A stretch of DNA of 64,000 bases from Shewanella phaeophyticola (GTDB taxonomy: Bacteria; Pseudomonadota; Gammaproteobacteria; Enterobacterales; Shewanellaceae), in NCBI RefSeq assembly GCF_025398315.1, contig NZ_JAODOQ010000001.1, forward strand, positions 1 to 64,000, read 5' to 3'. How positions within the stretch are numbered: the stretch's first letter is position 1; each line of letters opens with the position of its first letter. A program made the translations under genes and the position numbers. Positions 43,333-52,180 of the stretch are shown here, in pieces. Under the pieces are notes generated by a model. That model was not told the origin of the DNA. It saw nothing but the letters and a program-made list of their open reading frames with translations, and did no database searches.

Positions 43333-43818
43333 TTATTCAATATCTAATGGTTCAGGTGACAAAATGACGCCGGTATTATCAGCGTAAATATGATCGCCTG
43401 GTAAGAAGGTTACACCACCAAAGTTAACCGGAATTTCAACTTCGCCAACGCCATTGCCTTCAGCGCCAACAGGAATTGATGCAATAGCTTGAATCCCAAT
43501 GTCGAGCTCCTCGAGGGTGTCGACATCACGAACCGAACCATAGACAATAATACCTTCCCAGTTGTTTGCAACGGCAAGTTCAGCAATTTTGGCGTCAACT
43601 AAGGCGCGTCTTAGTGATCCGCCGCCATCAACTAACAGAACTTTACCTTCACCGTCTTCTTCTAAAGCATCCGCAATCAAGCCGTAGTCTTCAAAGCATT
43701 TTATGGTACTGATTGAGCCACCGAAGGAGCTGCAACCACCATAGTTACTGAACATAGGTTCGACGACATCAACTACATCTATATACATGTCGCAGAGTTC
43801 TGAGGTGTTGTATTCCAT
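43333..43818 (-). CDS. rraA: Regulator of RNase E activity A
   Basis: The product has 161 residues. RraA binds RNase E and degradosome helicases and inhibits mRNA decay. It starts with [28 protein letters not shown], has the [16 protein letters not shown] glycine loop and [20 protein letters not shown], all near-invariant in the family. The fold resembles aldolases but the protein is not a methyltransferase despite the old MenG label. Upstream (43819-44201) no gene is visible; its promoter should be there. Confidence 0.97.
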   Translation of the reverse strand: MEYNTSELCDMYIDVVDVVEPMFSNYGGCSSFGGSISTIKCFEDYGLIADALEEDGEGKVLLVDGGGSLRRALVDAKIAELAVANNWEGIIVYGSVRDVDTLEELDIGIQAIASIPVGAEGNGVGEVEIPVNFGGVTFLPGDHIYADNTGVILSPEPLDIE

Positions 43819-44201
43819 ATTTAACTCCTGTTGGGCAGCAACGGTAAATTGCTGGGTAAAGCAAAGATAAATGAATTATATGAGCTTTTTGTGAAAATAA
43901 AAGCCTTATCAATCACCAGATTGCTGTAAATCAACTTATTGCTAAAACAGGTTAATTTAGTCGATTGGCCTAAATACAGAACAAGGATCAAATTTGGAAG
44001 TAATTTTCTTTCAAATTGAACGTTTTAGTCGATATATGTTGATTTAGGTCATTCTAATACGTTTTTTAATTACAACTTTGAATTTCATTTTGTTAACATA
44101 ACTCCCAGATTTTAATGTTAGTTTACAATTAATACTAGCTTTAGGGGCATGGATCCCCCGTTACGCTTACGGAAGGTAGAGTGCCTGAAATAGAGGTTCT
44201 T
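43819..44201. other. Gene-free divergent region between rraA and the YgjV-like gene
   Basis: About 380 bp of AT-rich sequence. It must contain the rraA promoter (-) and that of the small membrane-protein gene (+). No repeat, RNA gene or clear operator was recognised. AGAGG at about 44192 is the ribosome-binding site of the plus-strand gene. Confidence 0.4.
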
Positions 44202-44450
44202 ATGGAAAATATCAATTTTATTGAAGTCTTAGGTTATGCAGCATCGGTTATGGTTGCTATTTCTTTGATGATGAAAGACATCATTTTACTAAGATGTTTA
44301 AATTTTCTTGGTTGTTCTTTCTTTGTTGCTTACGGGTATTCAATCGATGCATGGCCTGTTGCTGGAATGAACGCATTTGTTGCTTGTATCAATATTTATC
44401 ACCTAGTGAAAATTTATCGCGGCAGATCATTACAAGCACAAACAGCTTAA
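44202..44450 (+). CDS. Small YgjV-like inner-membrane protein
   Basis: The product has 82 residues from ATG 44202 with AGAGG 5 bp upstream; the frame opens earlier at 44181 without a signal. Three hydrophobic segments with LGYAASVMVAISLMMKDIILLRCLNFLG and NAFVACINIYHLVKIY resemble the YgjV family of small inner-membrane proteins, of SemiSWEET-like size. Database entries often mislabel these as uroporphyrinogen decarboxylase; nothing here supports that. It is monocistronic, with a terminator 43 bp downstream. Confidence 0.7.
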   Translation: MENINFIEVLGYAASVMVAISLMMKDIILLRCLNFLGCSFFVAYGYSIDAWPVAGMNAFVACINIYHLVKIYRGRSLQAQTA

Positions 44451-44492
44451 GTCGCATTTAGCGCGGTAAAACGTGTGAGCTAAGTCGATTAC

Positions 44493-44526
44493 AAAACCTC
44501 TCAAGCTTATGTTTGAGAGGTTTTTT
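44493..44526 (+). terminator. Intrinsic terminator after the YgjV-like gene
   Basis: The stem AAAACCTCTCAA/TTGAGAGGTTTT is followed by a T run (TTTTTT). It closes the single-gene transcript ending at 44450. The following 44527-44687 stretch holds no gene. Confidence 0.88.
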
Positions 44527-44687
44527 GTTTGATAAGCTCAGGTTATTTATACCTCATATCTATTCATTCTTTCATTGTCATAAAACTGTAGACTCACTGT
44601 CACCTCGCGTTCATTCCTTCTCTTTATTATTTCGCTTATTAACAAATAGATAACCTTGCTCGGGTTGAAGATGTCCCAGCGTTTGGC

Positions 44688-45215
44688 ATGGAGTCAAGCA
44701 TGAAGATGAGTATCAGTGAGTTAGATAAATATTGCTTTTATTGGATAGTGCAATTTAGTCGTGACAATCAGTTAAGTCCTGCGGCTAAACGGGTGTCGGC
44801 AACGGGTGATGGCCACTACTATGTCTATTTATCTGTCGCGTTACTTTTTCTTCACCCCCATGGGCAATCATTTTTTAATTTAATGCTGGGCAGCTTTATT
44901 GTCGAGTTTCCATTGTATTTACTGCTTAAAAATAGCATTCGTCGTCACCGTCCCTGCCATGCATTAGCTGGGTTTGATTCTGGTTTTCAACCCTCTGATA
45001 AGTTTAGTTTACCCTCAGGACATACCGCTGGCGCTTTTGTGTTTGCTAGCGTGGTCAATGTGGTCTTTCCGTCATTGGCACCCATTGCCTTCGCTTGGGC
45101 ATGTTTTGTGGGTTCATCTCGTATCGCCCTTGGAGTGCATTATCCATTAGATATCCTAGCTGGGGCGAGTTTAGGTATGGGATCCGTCATACTTGTGGAG
45201 CAACTAATGCTGTAA
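44688..45215 (+). CDS. PAP2-family membrane phosphatase
   Basis: The product has 175 residues. All three acid-phosphatase motifs are present: KNSIRRHRP, SLPSGHTAG and SRIALGVHYPLDIL, inside a set of four to six hydrophobic segments. The family removes phosphate from lipid phosphates such as undecaprenyl diphosphate or phosphatidate. A second ATG at 44700 is an alternative start. It is followed after 56 bp by a glycosyltransferase gene, so the pair may act on the same glycolipid; that is inference. Confidence 0.85.
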   Translation: MESSMKMSISELDKYCFYWIVQFSRDNQLSPAAKRVSATGDGHYYVYLSVALLFLHPHGQSFFNLMLGSFIVEFPLYLLLKNSIRRHRPCHALAGFDSGFQPSDKFSLPSGHTAGAFVFASVVNVVFPSLAPIAFAWACFVGSSRIALGVHYPLDILAGASLGMGSVILVEQLML

Positions 45216-45271
45216 TTTTCATTACATCATCATTGTTTAAATGACTAAGTCGTTGAGGAAATAAAGCTATT

Positions 45272-46321
45272 ATGAAAATTTTGTACGGGATTCAAGGTAC
45301 TGGCAATGGGCATATTAGCCGTGCGCGGGTGATGGCTAAAGCGTTAGGAAAGCACAACATTGACGTAGATTTTATTTTTTCGGGGCGAGCGCCTGAGCAA
45401 TATTTTGATATGCAATGTTTTGGTGAATACCAAACGCGTAACGGCATGACCTTTATTAGCGAGAATGGCCGCGTAAATGTCGCTAAAACAGCAAAACAAA
45501 ATTTAATGGCGAATATATTTTCAGAAATTAAGCAGTTAGATTTAAGTGGCTATGACCTTGTACTCAACGATTTTGAACCGGTTAGTGCATGGGCTGCACG
45601 CCAACAAAACGTGCCATCGATTGCGATAAGCCATCAAGCAGCATTGCAATACCCAGTACCTAAACAGGGCACAAATTGGTTTAATGAGTTATTACTCAAC
45701 CGTTTTGCACCAGTTGATATTGCCCTAGGGTGTCATTGGCATCATTTTGGTTTTCCTATTTTACCGCCTTTTGTCGAAGTGTCTGCCAGTTGTGGGGATC
45801 ATAGCCATCAAATTTTAGTCTACCTTCCTTTTGAAGATGCCGACCGAATCGCTGAGTTTTTAGCGCCGTTCGATCAATATCAATTTTTTGTTTACCACGG
45901 CTTAAAACCGTTAAAAGGCATGGCGGAACATATACATTGGCATGGTTTTAATCGTGAAGGATTTAAGCAACATATGTCGCAATGCGGTGGCGTGATTGGT
46001 AATGCTGGTTTTGAACTTGCCAGCGAAGCAATGACCCTAGGTAAAAAGTTATTGGTTAAACCGCTATTAGGCCAATTTGAGCAACTCGCCAACGTGGCGG
46101 CATTGCAATTACTGGCCGCGGCAGACAGCATGATACAGCTTGATTCGGCCATATTAACACGTTGGTTAAAGTCACCTTCACCAAAGCCCATTGCTTATCC
46201 TCAGGTGGGCGATGCGTTAGTTGATTGGTTAAAAATGGGTGATTGGCATCAGCCTGAGCGTTTATGCCAGGACTTATGGTCGCAGGTTGAGTTACCTGAA
46301 AATTGGCATAAAAGGCAATAA
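45272..46321 (+). CDS. MJ1255/VC2487-type glycosyltransferase (GT-B fold, MurG-like)
   Basis: The product has 349 residues. The N-terminal glycine-rich loop YGIQGTGNGHISRARVMAKAL, DLVLNDFEPVSAWAA in the first domain and the C-terminal nucleotide-sugar region GVIGNAGFELASEAMTLGKKLLVKPLLGQFEQ are typical of this family, related to MurG-like glycosyltransferases. No signal peptide. Donor and acceptor are unknown. It is probably co-transcribed with the PAP2 gene upstream. Confidence 0.82.
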   Translation: MKILYGIQGTGNGHISRARVMAKALGKHNIDVDFIFSGRAPEQYFDMQCFGEYQTRNGMTFISENGRVNVAKTAKQNLMANIFSEIKQLDLSGYDLVLNDFEPVSAWAARQQNVPSIAISHQAALQYPVPKQGTNWFNELLLNRFAPVDIALGCHWHHFGFPILPPFVEVSASCGDHSHQILVYLPFEDADRIAEFLAPFDQYQFFVYHGLKPLKGMAEHIHWHGFNREGFKQHMSQCGGVIGNAGFELASEAMTLGKKLLVKPLLGQFEQLANVAALQLLAAADSMIQLDSAILTRWLKSPSPKPIAYPQVGDALVDWLKMGDWHQPERLCQDLWSQVELPENWHKRQ

Positions 46322-46362
46322 GTTCTTTGATAAAAGAGAGTGAAATTATATGCAGAAAGCAA

Positions 46363-46386
46363 AAAAGTGCGATTATTCGCACTTTT
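46363..46386. terminator. Bidirectional terminator between the glycosyltransferase gene and rsd
   Basis: A 10-bp stem AAAAGTGCGA/TCGCACTTTT with a TTAT loop. It lies between two convergent genes (stops at 46321 and 46410) and has A/T runs on both sides. Confidence 0.85.
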
Positions 46387-46409
46387 ATTAGTTGAGCCGC
46401 TCACATCAG

Positions 46410-46877
46410 TTACGAATGGCGGTTATGCAGTACTTCTAATAACTGATCTTCTAATTCAAAACGAGCTTCCATAGATTGTGCTAATTTCGATAAATCACTA
46501 TCCAGTTGATACAGAATATCTTCGTCGACAGCCTCAGTGTACTTGTCGTTAAAATCGAGAGCAGCATCAGTACTTTCGCTTATTTGAGGCAATAACGCTT
46601 TCGCGGTATCGATACTTGACTCACCAAATTTTTCGCAGGCTCTCACAACGTTGTTGTATACCTCAAAGTGGCCTTCCGAGACATAGTCGACTAATTGATC
46701 GCAAAAGTCTTTCACTTGCTCGAGTGTCGGTAACGACTTTTCCGCACGCGAATAGGGCGCAAGGCCAGCCACGATAAAATATTGAATCAATAATTTTCGG
46801 CGGTGATTAAGCCACTGATCGACTAACTTATTGGCGCCGCCCCAGCGTTTCTCTGCTTTTTCTAATTTTGTTAGCAT
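46410..46877 (-). CDS. rsd: Regulator of sigma D (Rsd/AlgQ family)
   Basis: The product has 155 residues. MLTKLEKAEKRWGGANKLVDQWLNHRRKLLIQY and the helical core with FCDQLVDYVSEGHFEVYNN match the Rsd/AlgQ family, which binds sigma-70 region 4 and frees core polymerase for other sigma factors. All-helical, cytoplasmic. Adjacent to the hemE region, as in related genomes. The frame is intact. Confidence 0.93.
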   Translation of the reverse strand: MLTKLEKAEKRWGGANKLVDQWLNHRRKLLIQYFIVAGLAPYSRAEKSLPTLEQVKDFCDQLVDYVSEGHFEVYNNVVRACEKFGESSIDTAKALLPQISESTDAALDFNDKYTEAVDEDILYQLDSDLSKLAQSMEARFELEDQLLEVLHNRHS

Positions 46878-47012
46878 GTGTTTTCTCTAATCAGCAACCT
46901 TTCTATAACACCTAATGTATTGGACAAAGTGTATTGTGATCAACTGTTTTATTTATATTCTCAGGACCAACCAGCTAGAGGCTGTGATAAAGAGGATGTG
47001 AAATGATAGACA

Positions 47013-47102
47013 ATAAAAAACCCCGTGAGGGCATGCCATCACGGGGTAACGAAGTTTTCAAAGGCTCGATTTTTCGGGCTTCTTGATTGTTCTTGCTAGC
47101 GC
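47013..47102 (-). ncRNA. Candidate ~90-nt small RNA between rsd and hemE
   Basis: A minus-strand unit with no reading frame. A promoter with TTGCGT (-35, 47137-47132), a 17-bp spacer and TATAAA (-10, 47114-47109) predicts a start near 47102. A strong terminator (8-bp stem CCCCGTGA/TCACGGGG, 47021-47046, then a T run to 47014) ends it. No minus-strand gene lies to the right (hemE is plus), so the terminator needs such a transcript. No known sRNA family was recognised. rsd starts 136 bp further, so read-through could also make this its leader. Confidence 0.55.
47021..47046 (-). terminator. Terminator of the candidate small RNA
   Basis: CCCCGTGA and TCACGGGG pair around a 10-base loop that itself contains the palindrome GGCATGCC. 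Six A upstream on the plus strand give a T run on the minus strand. Confidence 0.85.
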
Positions 47103-47329
47103 ACACTTTTTATACCAAACGACTTATCACGACGCAACTTTTAATCGGTTAATTTGCGATTTACACATCAGTATTGTGTGTTTTGTGAGCGATAAAGCGG
47201 ATATGTTAAAAAATTAACCATTAGATTTAGGAATAGCTCACATAAATCTCGCTTGAGTGGTTACATTAATCGCGTAAGTGCTAAACTAGCGCCCAGCAGA
47301 AATCATAACAGTCTAGGAAGAAAGCCCAC

Positions 47330-48394
47330 ATGGCAGAATTAAAAAATGATCGTTATTTACGTGCGTTGTTAAAGCAGCCTGTTGATGTCACTCCAGTATG
47401 GATGATGCGTCAAGCAGGTCGTTATTTACCTGAATACAAAGCAACTCGAGCTCAGGCTGGCGACTTTATGTCTTTATGTCGCAATGCTGAACTGGCTTGC
47501 GAAGTGACGCTACAGCCTTTACGTCGTTATGATTTAGATGCTGCGATTTTATTCTCAGATATTTTGACAGTACCCGATGCGATGGGTCTTGGATTGTACT
47601 TTGAGACGGGTGAAGGTCCTCGTTTTGAACGTCCAACAGATACGATTGATGCCATCAAAAAACTTTGCATCCCAGATCCAGAAGACGAGTTAGGTTACGT
47701 TATGCGTGCAGTGAGCACCATTCGTCGTGAACTTAACGGCGCAGTACCATTAATTGGCTTTTCAGGTTCACCTTGGACACTGGCCACTTATATGGTTGAA
47801 GGCGGTTCTAGCAAAACGTTTGAAAAAATCAAACGTATGGCTTATGCCGAACCTGCCGCATTGCACATGTTATTAGACAAGTTAGCTGACTCTGTAGTGT
47901 TATATCTTAATGCTCAAGTCGCTAACGGCGCACAATCGTTAATGATATTCGACTCGTGGGGTGGTGCGTTATCACATCACGCTTACCGTGAGTTCTCATT
48001 ACGTTACATGCAAAAAATTGTTGATGGTTTAACCCGTTTTGCCGACGGCCGTAAAGTGCCAGTAACCTTGTTCACTAAAGGCGGTGGATTATGGTTAGAG
48101 TCTATGGCTGAAACTGGTTGTGATGCTTTAGGTTTAGACTGGACTGTTGATATTGGTGATGCACGTCGTCGCGTAGGCGATAAAGTGGCACTTCAAGGCA
48201 ACATGGACCCATCAATGTTGTATGCATCTCCTGAGCGTATTCATCAAGAAGTTGACCAAATTCTTGCAAGCTACGGTGAAGGTACCGGCCATGTATTTAA
48301 CTTAGGCCATGGTATTCATCAGCATGTTGATCCTGAACATGCCGGTGCATTTATCAACTCTGTGCATGAGTTATCTGCTAAATACCACAAGTAA
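47330..48394 (+). CDS. hemE: Uroporphyrinogen decarboxylase
   Basis: The product has 354 residues. HemE removes four acetate carboxyls to give coproporphyrinogen III, downstream of HemCD. Signatures: [15 protein letters not shown] at the N-terminus, [17 protein letters not shown] with the substrate-binding Asp, [13 protein letters not shown], and [17 protein letters not shown] at the end. AGGAAG lies upstream of the ATG. Its Gly-Pro pair in EGPRFERP is intact (GGTCC at 47615). It stands alone with its own terminator. Confidence 0.99.
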   Translation: MAELKNDRYLRALLKQPVDVTPVWMMRQAGRYLPEYKATRAQAGDFMSLCRNAELACEVTLQPLRRYDLDAAILFSDILTVPDAMGLGLYFETGEGPRFERPTDTIDAIKKLCIPDPEDELGYVMRAVSTIRRELNGAVPLIGFSGSPWTLATYMVEGGSSKTFEKIKRMAYAEPAALHMLLDKLADSVVLYLNAQVANGAQSLMIFDSWGGALSHHAYREFSLRYMQKIVDGLTRFADGRKVPVTLFTKGGGLWLESMAETGCDALGLDWTVDIGDARRRVGDKVALQGNMDPSMLYASPERIHQEVDQILASYGEGTGHVFNLGHGIHQHVDPEHAGAFINSVHELSAKYHK

Positions 48395-48412
48395 TTACTG
48401 GTATAGGCTAAT

Positions 48413-48446
48413 AAAAAAGCGAATCTTCGGATTCGCTTTTTTGTTT
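48413..48446 (+). terminator. Intrinsic terminator after hemE
   Basis: A 13-bp stem AAAAAAGCGAATC/GATTCGCTTTTTT closes on a stable TTCG tetraloop and is followed by TTGTTTT. It lies 19 bp after the hemE stop. Confidence 0.92.
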
Positions 48447-48477
48447 TATAATGGCTATTTTTTGCCTGGGTCTCTTT

Positions 48478-48743
48478 GTAATACCATTGTGCATTAATAA
48501 GTGACCACTCAGAATGCGTCCAGCGGTTTTTGATTAAGGCGTCGCTATGTAGTAATGGTTGTTCCCTTTCAAATAGCGAGAACGCAGAGCAAAAGCGGCT
48601 GGGGCATTCCTTTCAGGCGAGTTTTAAAAGGGCTTACACTGTGTTGCATGACTTCGAAAGAGAACAACTATTCATTCAGTCATTCGCCTTGTTTAAGCCC
48701 TTTTAAATTCTCGCTGAGAGATCACTTACTAACGCGGAATGGT
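48478..48743. repeat. MITE-like palindromic repeat downstream of hemE
   Basis: Imperfect terminal inverted repeats are visible: left TAATACCATTGTGCATTAAT, then AAGTGACCACTCAG; right end, reversed, TTATACCATTCCGCGTTAGT, then AAGTGATCTCTCAG. Inner arms also pair: GGTTGTTCCCTTTC with the reverse of GAAAGAGAACAACT, and GCGAGTTTTAAAAGGGCTTA with the reverse of TAAGCCCTTTTAAATTCTCGC. The element can fold over its whole length. A 68-codon frame inside (48555-48761) is not a gene. It looks like one of the dispersed intergenic elements of Shewanella genomes. Confidence 0.65.
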
Positions 48744-49072
48744 ATAACCATTAATGAGTGATACCTCTCTGCCTATTCGTTTTATATTTGAATTTTTTCC
48801 CGTTATCCACTGGCCAATATTGACATAGCATTCCGCTGAGAATGTGATTGTTAAAAGTTAATTTTTTTGCTGTTTTTTTGCATCATAAAGGCATATTGTT
48901 ATTGGTATAGGTGAGTGAAAAATACACAACTTTTAATGGTGTTAACCAATCATTCACCGCGATAAAACACAAAATGCCTTTAGTGTTTAATTATTTCAAT
49001 TTTTGAGGTTAGTGACTAAAGGTTGTGTTATTGGTTTTCATTTTGCCAACCCTGAAGTAAGTGGAGGTTTAT
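48744..49072. other. Gene-free interval before the DUF2892 gene
   Basis: About 330 bp of AT-rich sequence without a reading frame. Apart from GGAGG at 49063-49067, the ribosome-binding site of the next gene, no promoter or operator could be assigned with confidence. Confidence 0.35.
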
Positions 49073-49261
49073 ATGAAATGTAACATAGGTAAAATTGACC
49101 GGATGATAAGGATATTTCTTGGAGCATGCATCATTGCTGTTGGCTTTTACAATCAGTCTTGGTGGGGAATAGTAGGGATTATTCCCCTATTTACCGCTGC
49201 GTTTGGCTGGTGCCCGGCATACGTGCCTTTTGGCATATCAACTTGCGAAACCAAGAAGTAA
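49073..49261 (+). CDS. Small DUF2892 (YgaP-like transmembrane) protein
   Basis: The product has 62 residues from ATG 49073 with GGAGG 5 bp upstream. MKCNIGKIDRMIRIFLGACI is the typical DUF2892 opening (N-x-G-x-x-DR-x-x-R), followed by two hydrophobic helices separated by a Trp-Trp turn and the ending FGWCPAYVPFGISTC. In YgaP this module follows a rhodanese domain; here it stands alone. The conserved cysteines suggest a role in sulfur or redox chemistry, which is inference. Confidence 0.8.
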   Translation: MKCNIGKIDRMIRIFLGACIIAVGFYNQSWWGIVGIIPLFTAAFGWCPAYVPFGISTCETKK

Positions 49262-49422
49262 ACCTAACACTGTAAATATTACTGTGGGGTATACCATCTG
49301 AGGATGACTTGTGCCCCTCAAATTTAGCCATTGATGTGTAGGGCATACATAGGATAACTTTGTGCTTTTAATTTAGCAGGTATTGAAGCTAGGTGTTAAT
49401 TAGCTTTGATGTAGGAGTGTTG

Positions 49423-50025
49423 ATGTGGGATCAAAGATATAACGAAGCAGGCTTTGTATATGGCGTTGAGCCTAATGATTTTTTAAAATCTGAATGTTCT
49501 CGTATACCAAAAGGTGGTCGAGTACTGTGCTTAGCTGAAGGAGAAGGCAGAAATGCGGTATTTTTGGCGAAACAAGGCTACAAGGTGACAGCTGTTGATC
49601 AATCTCCAGTCGGCCTGAAAAAAGCACAAGCCTTTGCTGCAGAGTGCGGGGTAGAAATGACAACTGTGGTTGCGGATTTAAGCCACTATGATTTAGGGCA
49701 AAACGTTTGGGATGGCATCGTCTCAATCTCTGCACATGTTCCCCCTTCATTACGAAAAGATCTCCACCAGCAAGCGGTAAACGCACTTAAAACTAACGGT
49801 ATATTTATTTTAGAAGCCTATACAGAACGTCATATTTATATGACGGGCATAGGCAGACTGCCTCCATCGAGCAAAGAGTTATTTATGTCTTTAGAAGCAT
49901 TAGAGACCGAGCTTAAAGGGCTCGATTTTTTGGTCGGTATTGAAGTCGAAAGGCATATCTCTGAAGGGAAATATCATCAAGGAGACAGTGCTGTAGTGCA
50001 AATCGTGGGCTGTAAAGAGGCTTAA
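49423..50025 (+). CDS. Class I SAM-dependent methyltransferase
   Basis: The product has 200 residues from ATG 49423 (MWDQRYNEAGFVYG), with GGAG 5 bp upstream. The SAM motif I is VLCLAEGEGRNAVFLAKQGY, followed by AVDQSPVGLKKAQ and DLSHYDLGQNVWDGIVSI. The opening W-x-x-RY-x-x-x-x-x-YG resembles TehB-like/tellurite-resistance or thiopurine-type small methyltransferases. The substrate is unknown. Neighbours on the same strand give no pathway hint. Confidence 0.85.
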   Translation: MWDQRYNEAGFVYGVEPNDFLKSECSRIPKGGRVLCLAEGEGRNAVFLAKQGYKVTAVDQSPVGLKKAQAFAAECGVEMTTVVADLSHYDLGQNVWDGIVSISAHVPPSLRKDLHQQAVNALKTNGIFILEAYTERHIYMTGIGRLPPSSKELFMSLEALETELKGLDFLVGIEVERHISEGKYHQGDSAVVQIVGCKEA

Positions 50026-50217
50026 ATCAACCCAAGCGGTGGAGGCTAGGATTCATACTTTATCCGGCGGATATACTGCCTCCTGTTATATCCACTCACC
50101 AAGAAAAATCGATTTTTACATTTAAGAAACAATTACTTATAGTATTATGTTGCTTAAATAAAACAAGGTAATTATAGCATCGGCTTTGATGAAATGAATA
50201 ATACAAGGGAGTGTAAA

Positions 50218-50655
50218 ATGAGATTGTTAGTCTTGGCAGTACTATTGAGTGCGGTGGTTTCGTGTCCTAGCGCAGCTAAAAGAATGAATATTTACGGTGA
50301 AATCCTCGTAACAAACATTACCCCAGAAAGTGGTGCAATGTGGACTCGCGTTAACCATAAAGCGCCAATGTATCCTATTGAACTTGCTAAGGCGCGAATG
50401 GTTGGCTGTACAATATTGTCATTTGATGTTGCTGAATCTGGTAAAGCTGAGAATATTCAAACAGACATTTCAATACCCAATACTAAGATTAGCCAACACG
50501 CAAAAAGTATTGTGAGCCAGTGGCAATGGCAAACTGATCAAACGCCAACCGTGAAAGAAAGTCATGCTGTTCGTCTCGACTTTTGTTTAGGGCTGGAATC
50601 GCTAGAAAAGACTCAGCAAGCTTGTGCAAAACAAGTACAACTTTCATGTGAGTAA
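50218..50655 (+). CDS. Exported TonB C-terminal-like protein
   Basis: The product has 145 residues from ATG 50218 with GGGAG upstream. A signal peptide (LLVLAVLLSAVVSCPSAA) is followed by a TonB_C-like domain: P-MYPIELAKARMVGCTILSF, DVAESGKAENI and the W-x-W of SIVSQWQWQTDQ. No membrane anchor or Pro-rich spacer of a true TonB is present, so it is probably a free periplasmic protein. Cysteines at the end (CLGL, QQACAKQVQLSCE) may form disulfides. Confidence 0.7.
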   Translation: MRLLVLAVLLSAVVSCPSAAKRMNIYGEILVTNITPESGAMWTRVNHKAPMYPIELAKARMVGCTILSFDVAESGKAENIQTDISIPNTKISQHAKSIVSQWQWQTDQTPTVKESHAVRLDFCLGLESLEKTQQACAKQVQLSCE

Positions 50656-50721
50656 TCGTTATCGTCACCTTGAACTCACGTTTTTTTAAGTTGTCCCCGT
50701 AAACGTCTTAAGGGCTAATTG

Positions 50722-52180
50722 TTAGCTTTTTGTCACCAGCTCTATCTTAAATTCACTGCCAACGCCGGGTTGGCTGTCTATTTCAATTCTGCATTTTAAT
50801 AAGCCTAATAACTGCCTGACGATGGCGAGCCCGACGCCAAGTTGTGGCAGGCTTTGGTTGGGTTCAAATGACAATGTGGTCATCGACAATTGTTTGAGGG
50901 CGTCGACTTCATGTTTGTGCATGCCGGCGCCGGTGTCGCGCACGGTTAACCACTGTTGGCCATTGTGTTGAGTGTTGATAATTTGAATTTTGCCGCCAGC
51001 GGGTGTGTAGCGCAGCGCGTTATCGACTAAGTTGTTGAGGATGCGGCGCATTAAAGTGGGGTCGGTATAGATTTGTTCAGCATGATTGATGTCAAAATCA
51101 AGCTGTACTCCCAGCTTTTTAGCCCGCGGGGTAAAGGTTTGTTCAATGTCGCTGAGTAATTCAGTTAAGTTTACCTGCTGTAATTGTGCATCGATTTGGC
51201 CGTTTTCTAATGCGGCGAGTTCTAATAACTGGGCGAGCAATTGCTGTAAGGTTTGGCCTGAGTTGGCCGCATATTGAATTAAGGCTTCGTCGCGCTCATC
51301 TTCGGGTAAAATAAGCCAAGTATCGATATAGCCTAATAGCGCGGTAAGTGGCGTTTTTAGGTCATGAGACAGATGCAATAAAAAGTCATGCTTAGCTTGT
51401 TGCTGGCGCTTAACTTGCTGTTGTTGTAACTGGATCTCTTGCAGCAGGTGATTGATGTGATGACTCAGTTGGCTTATCTCTAAACTGCCACGATAACGCT
51501 GTGGTAGCATTAAATTTTCTGACATTGGGTTATCTTTTAGCTCAGTTAAGTCTTGGGCTAGCTTTTGGATCGGACGAGTAAAATAGCGCAATAAAATAAC
51601 AAAGAGCACCAAGGAAAAAATGATCCAAAAACCTATGGTAGCGCCCCAAATTTTAGGTTGGTTTTCGGCGTTGATCAGCGCTTGCCAGCTGTCGTAATCT
51701 TCACCTCCAATAATGACGTACAAATAGCCGCTGTGCAGGCCTTCTGGTGTTACAAGTTTACTGACAGAGAATATCTTTTGCTTATCTTCACCGCGCGGAT
51801 CGGTGCCAAGCACTGGCAGGTTTTCGCCGGCTAAAAACTGCTGAATAGTATTAGTATCAATGCGGTGTTTTTTAATTTTTTCGTCTTTGGCATCATAAGC
51901 AATCACTTTGCCATTAGGGTCTAGAGTATAAATTTCAAAGCTTGGTGCCTAGCAACATAAAATCGTGAAAGGCTTCTTTCAGTGCGGCGTCGGAGGTAAT
52001 ACCTTGAGACAGCAGCGGATTGATATGAGCCATGTGATCGGCCAGTTCACGATGCAGTGATTGCTGTATTTGGTTGCGGCTAAACTCATGATTAAGTTGC
52101 AGCCATTGCCATAAGGCAACAAATAACAGTAATACAACCAGTGTTGCGGCTAGAAATAATCGGTTAAATAAGCGATTCAT
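50722..52180 (-). CDS. Membrane sensor histidine kinase (one frame lesion)
   Basis: The restored protein has 485 residues. An N-terminal helix (LFLAATLVVLLLFVALWQWL), a periplasmic domain, a second helix (about 130-155, IGFWIIFSLVLFVILLRYF), HAMP, then HisKA with the phospho-acceptor His in HDFLLHLSHDLKTPLTALLG and HATPase_c with NLVDNALRYTPAGG and DTGAGM. The frame breaks at 51944-51949: minus-strand GGCACC replaces the expected GG-N-CC of MLLGPSFEIY, one extra base. Overlaps the response-regulator stop by one base. The sensed signal is unknown. Confidence 0.92.

Noticed and set aside
44202-44450. Small membrane protein as uroporphyrinogen decarboxylase
   Set aside because: It is an 82-residue hydrophobic protein; true HemE is encoded at 47330-48394.
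48555-48761. 68-codon plus-strand frame after hemE
   Set aside because: It lies inside a palindromic repeat whose structure explains the sequence; no coding features.
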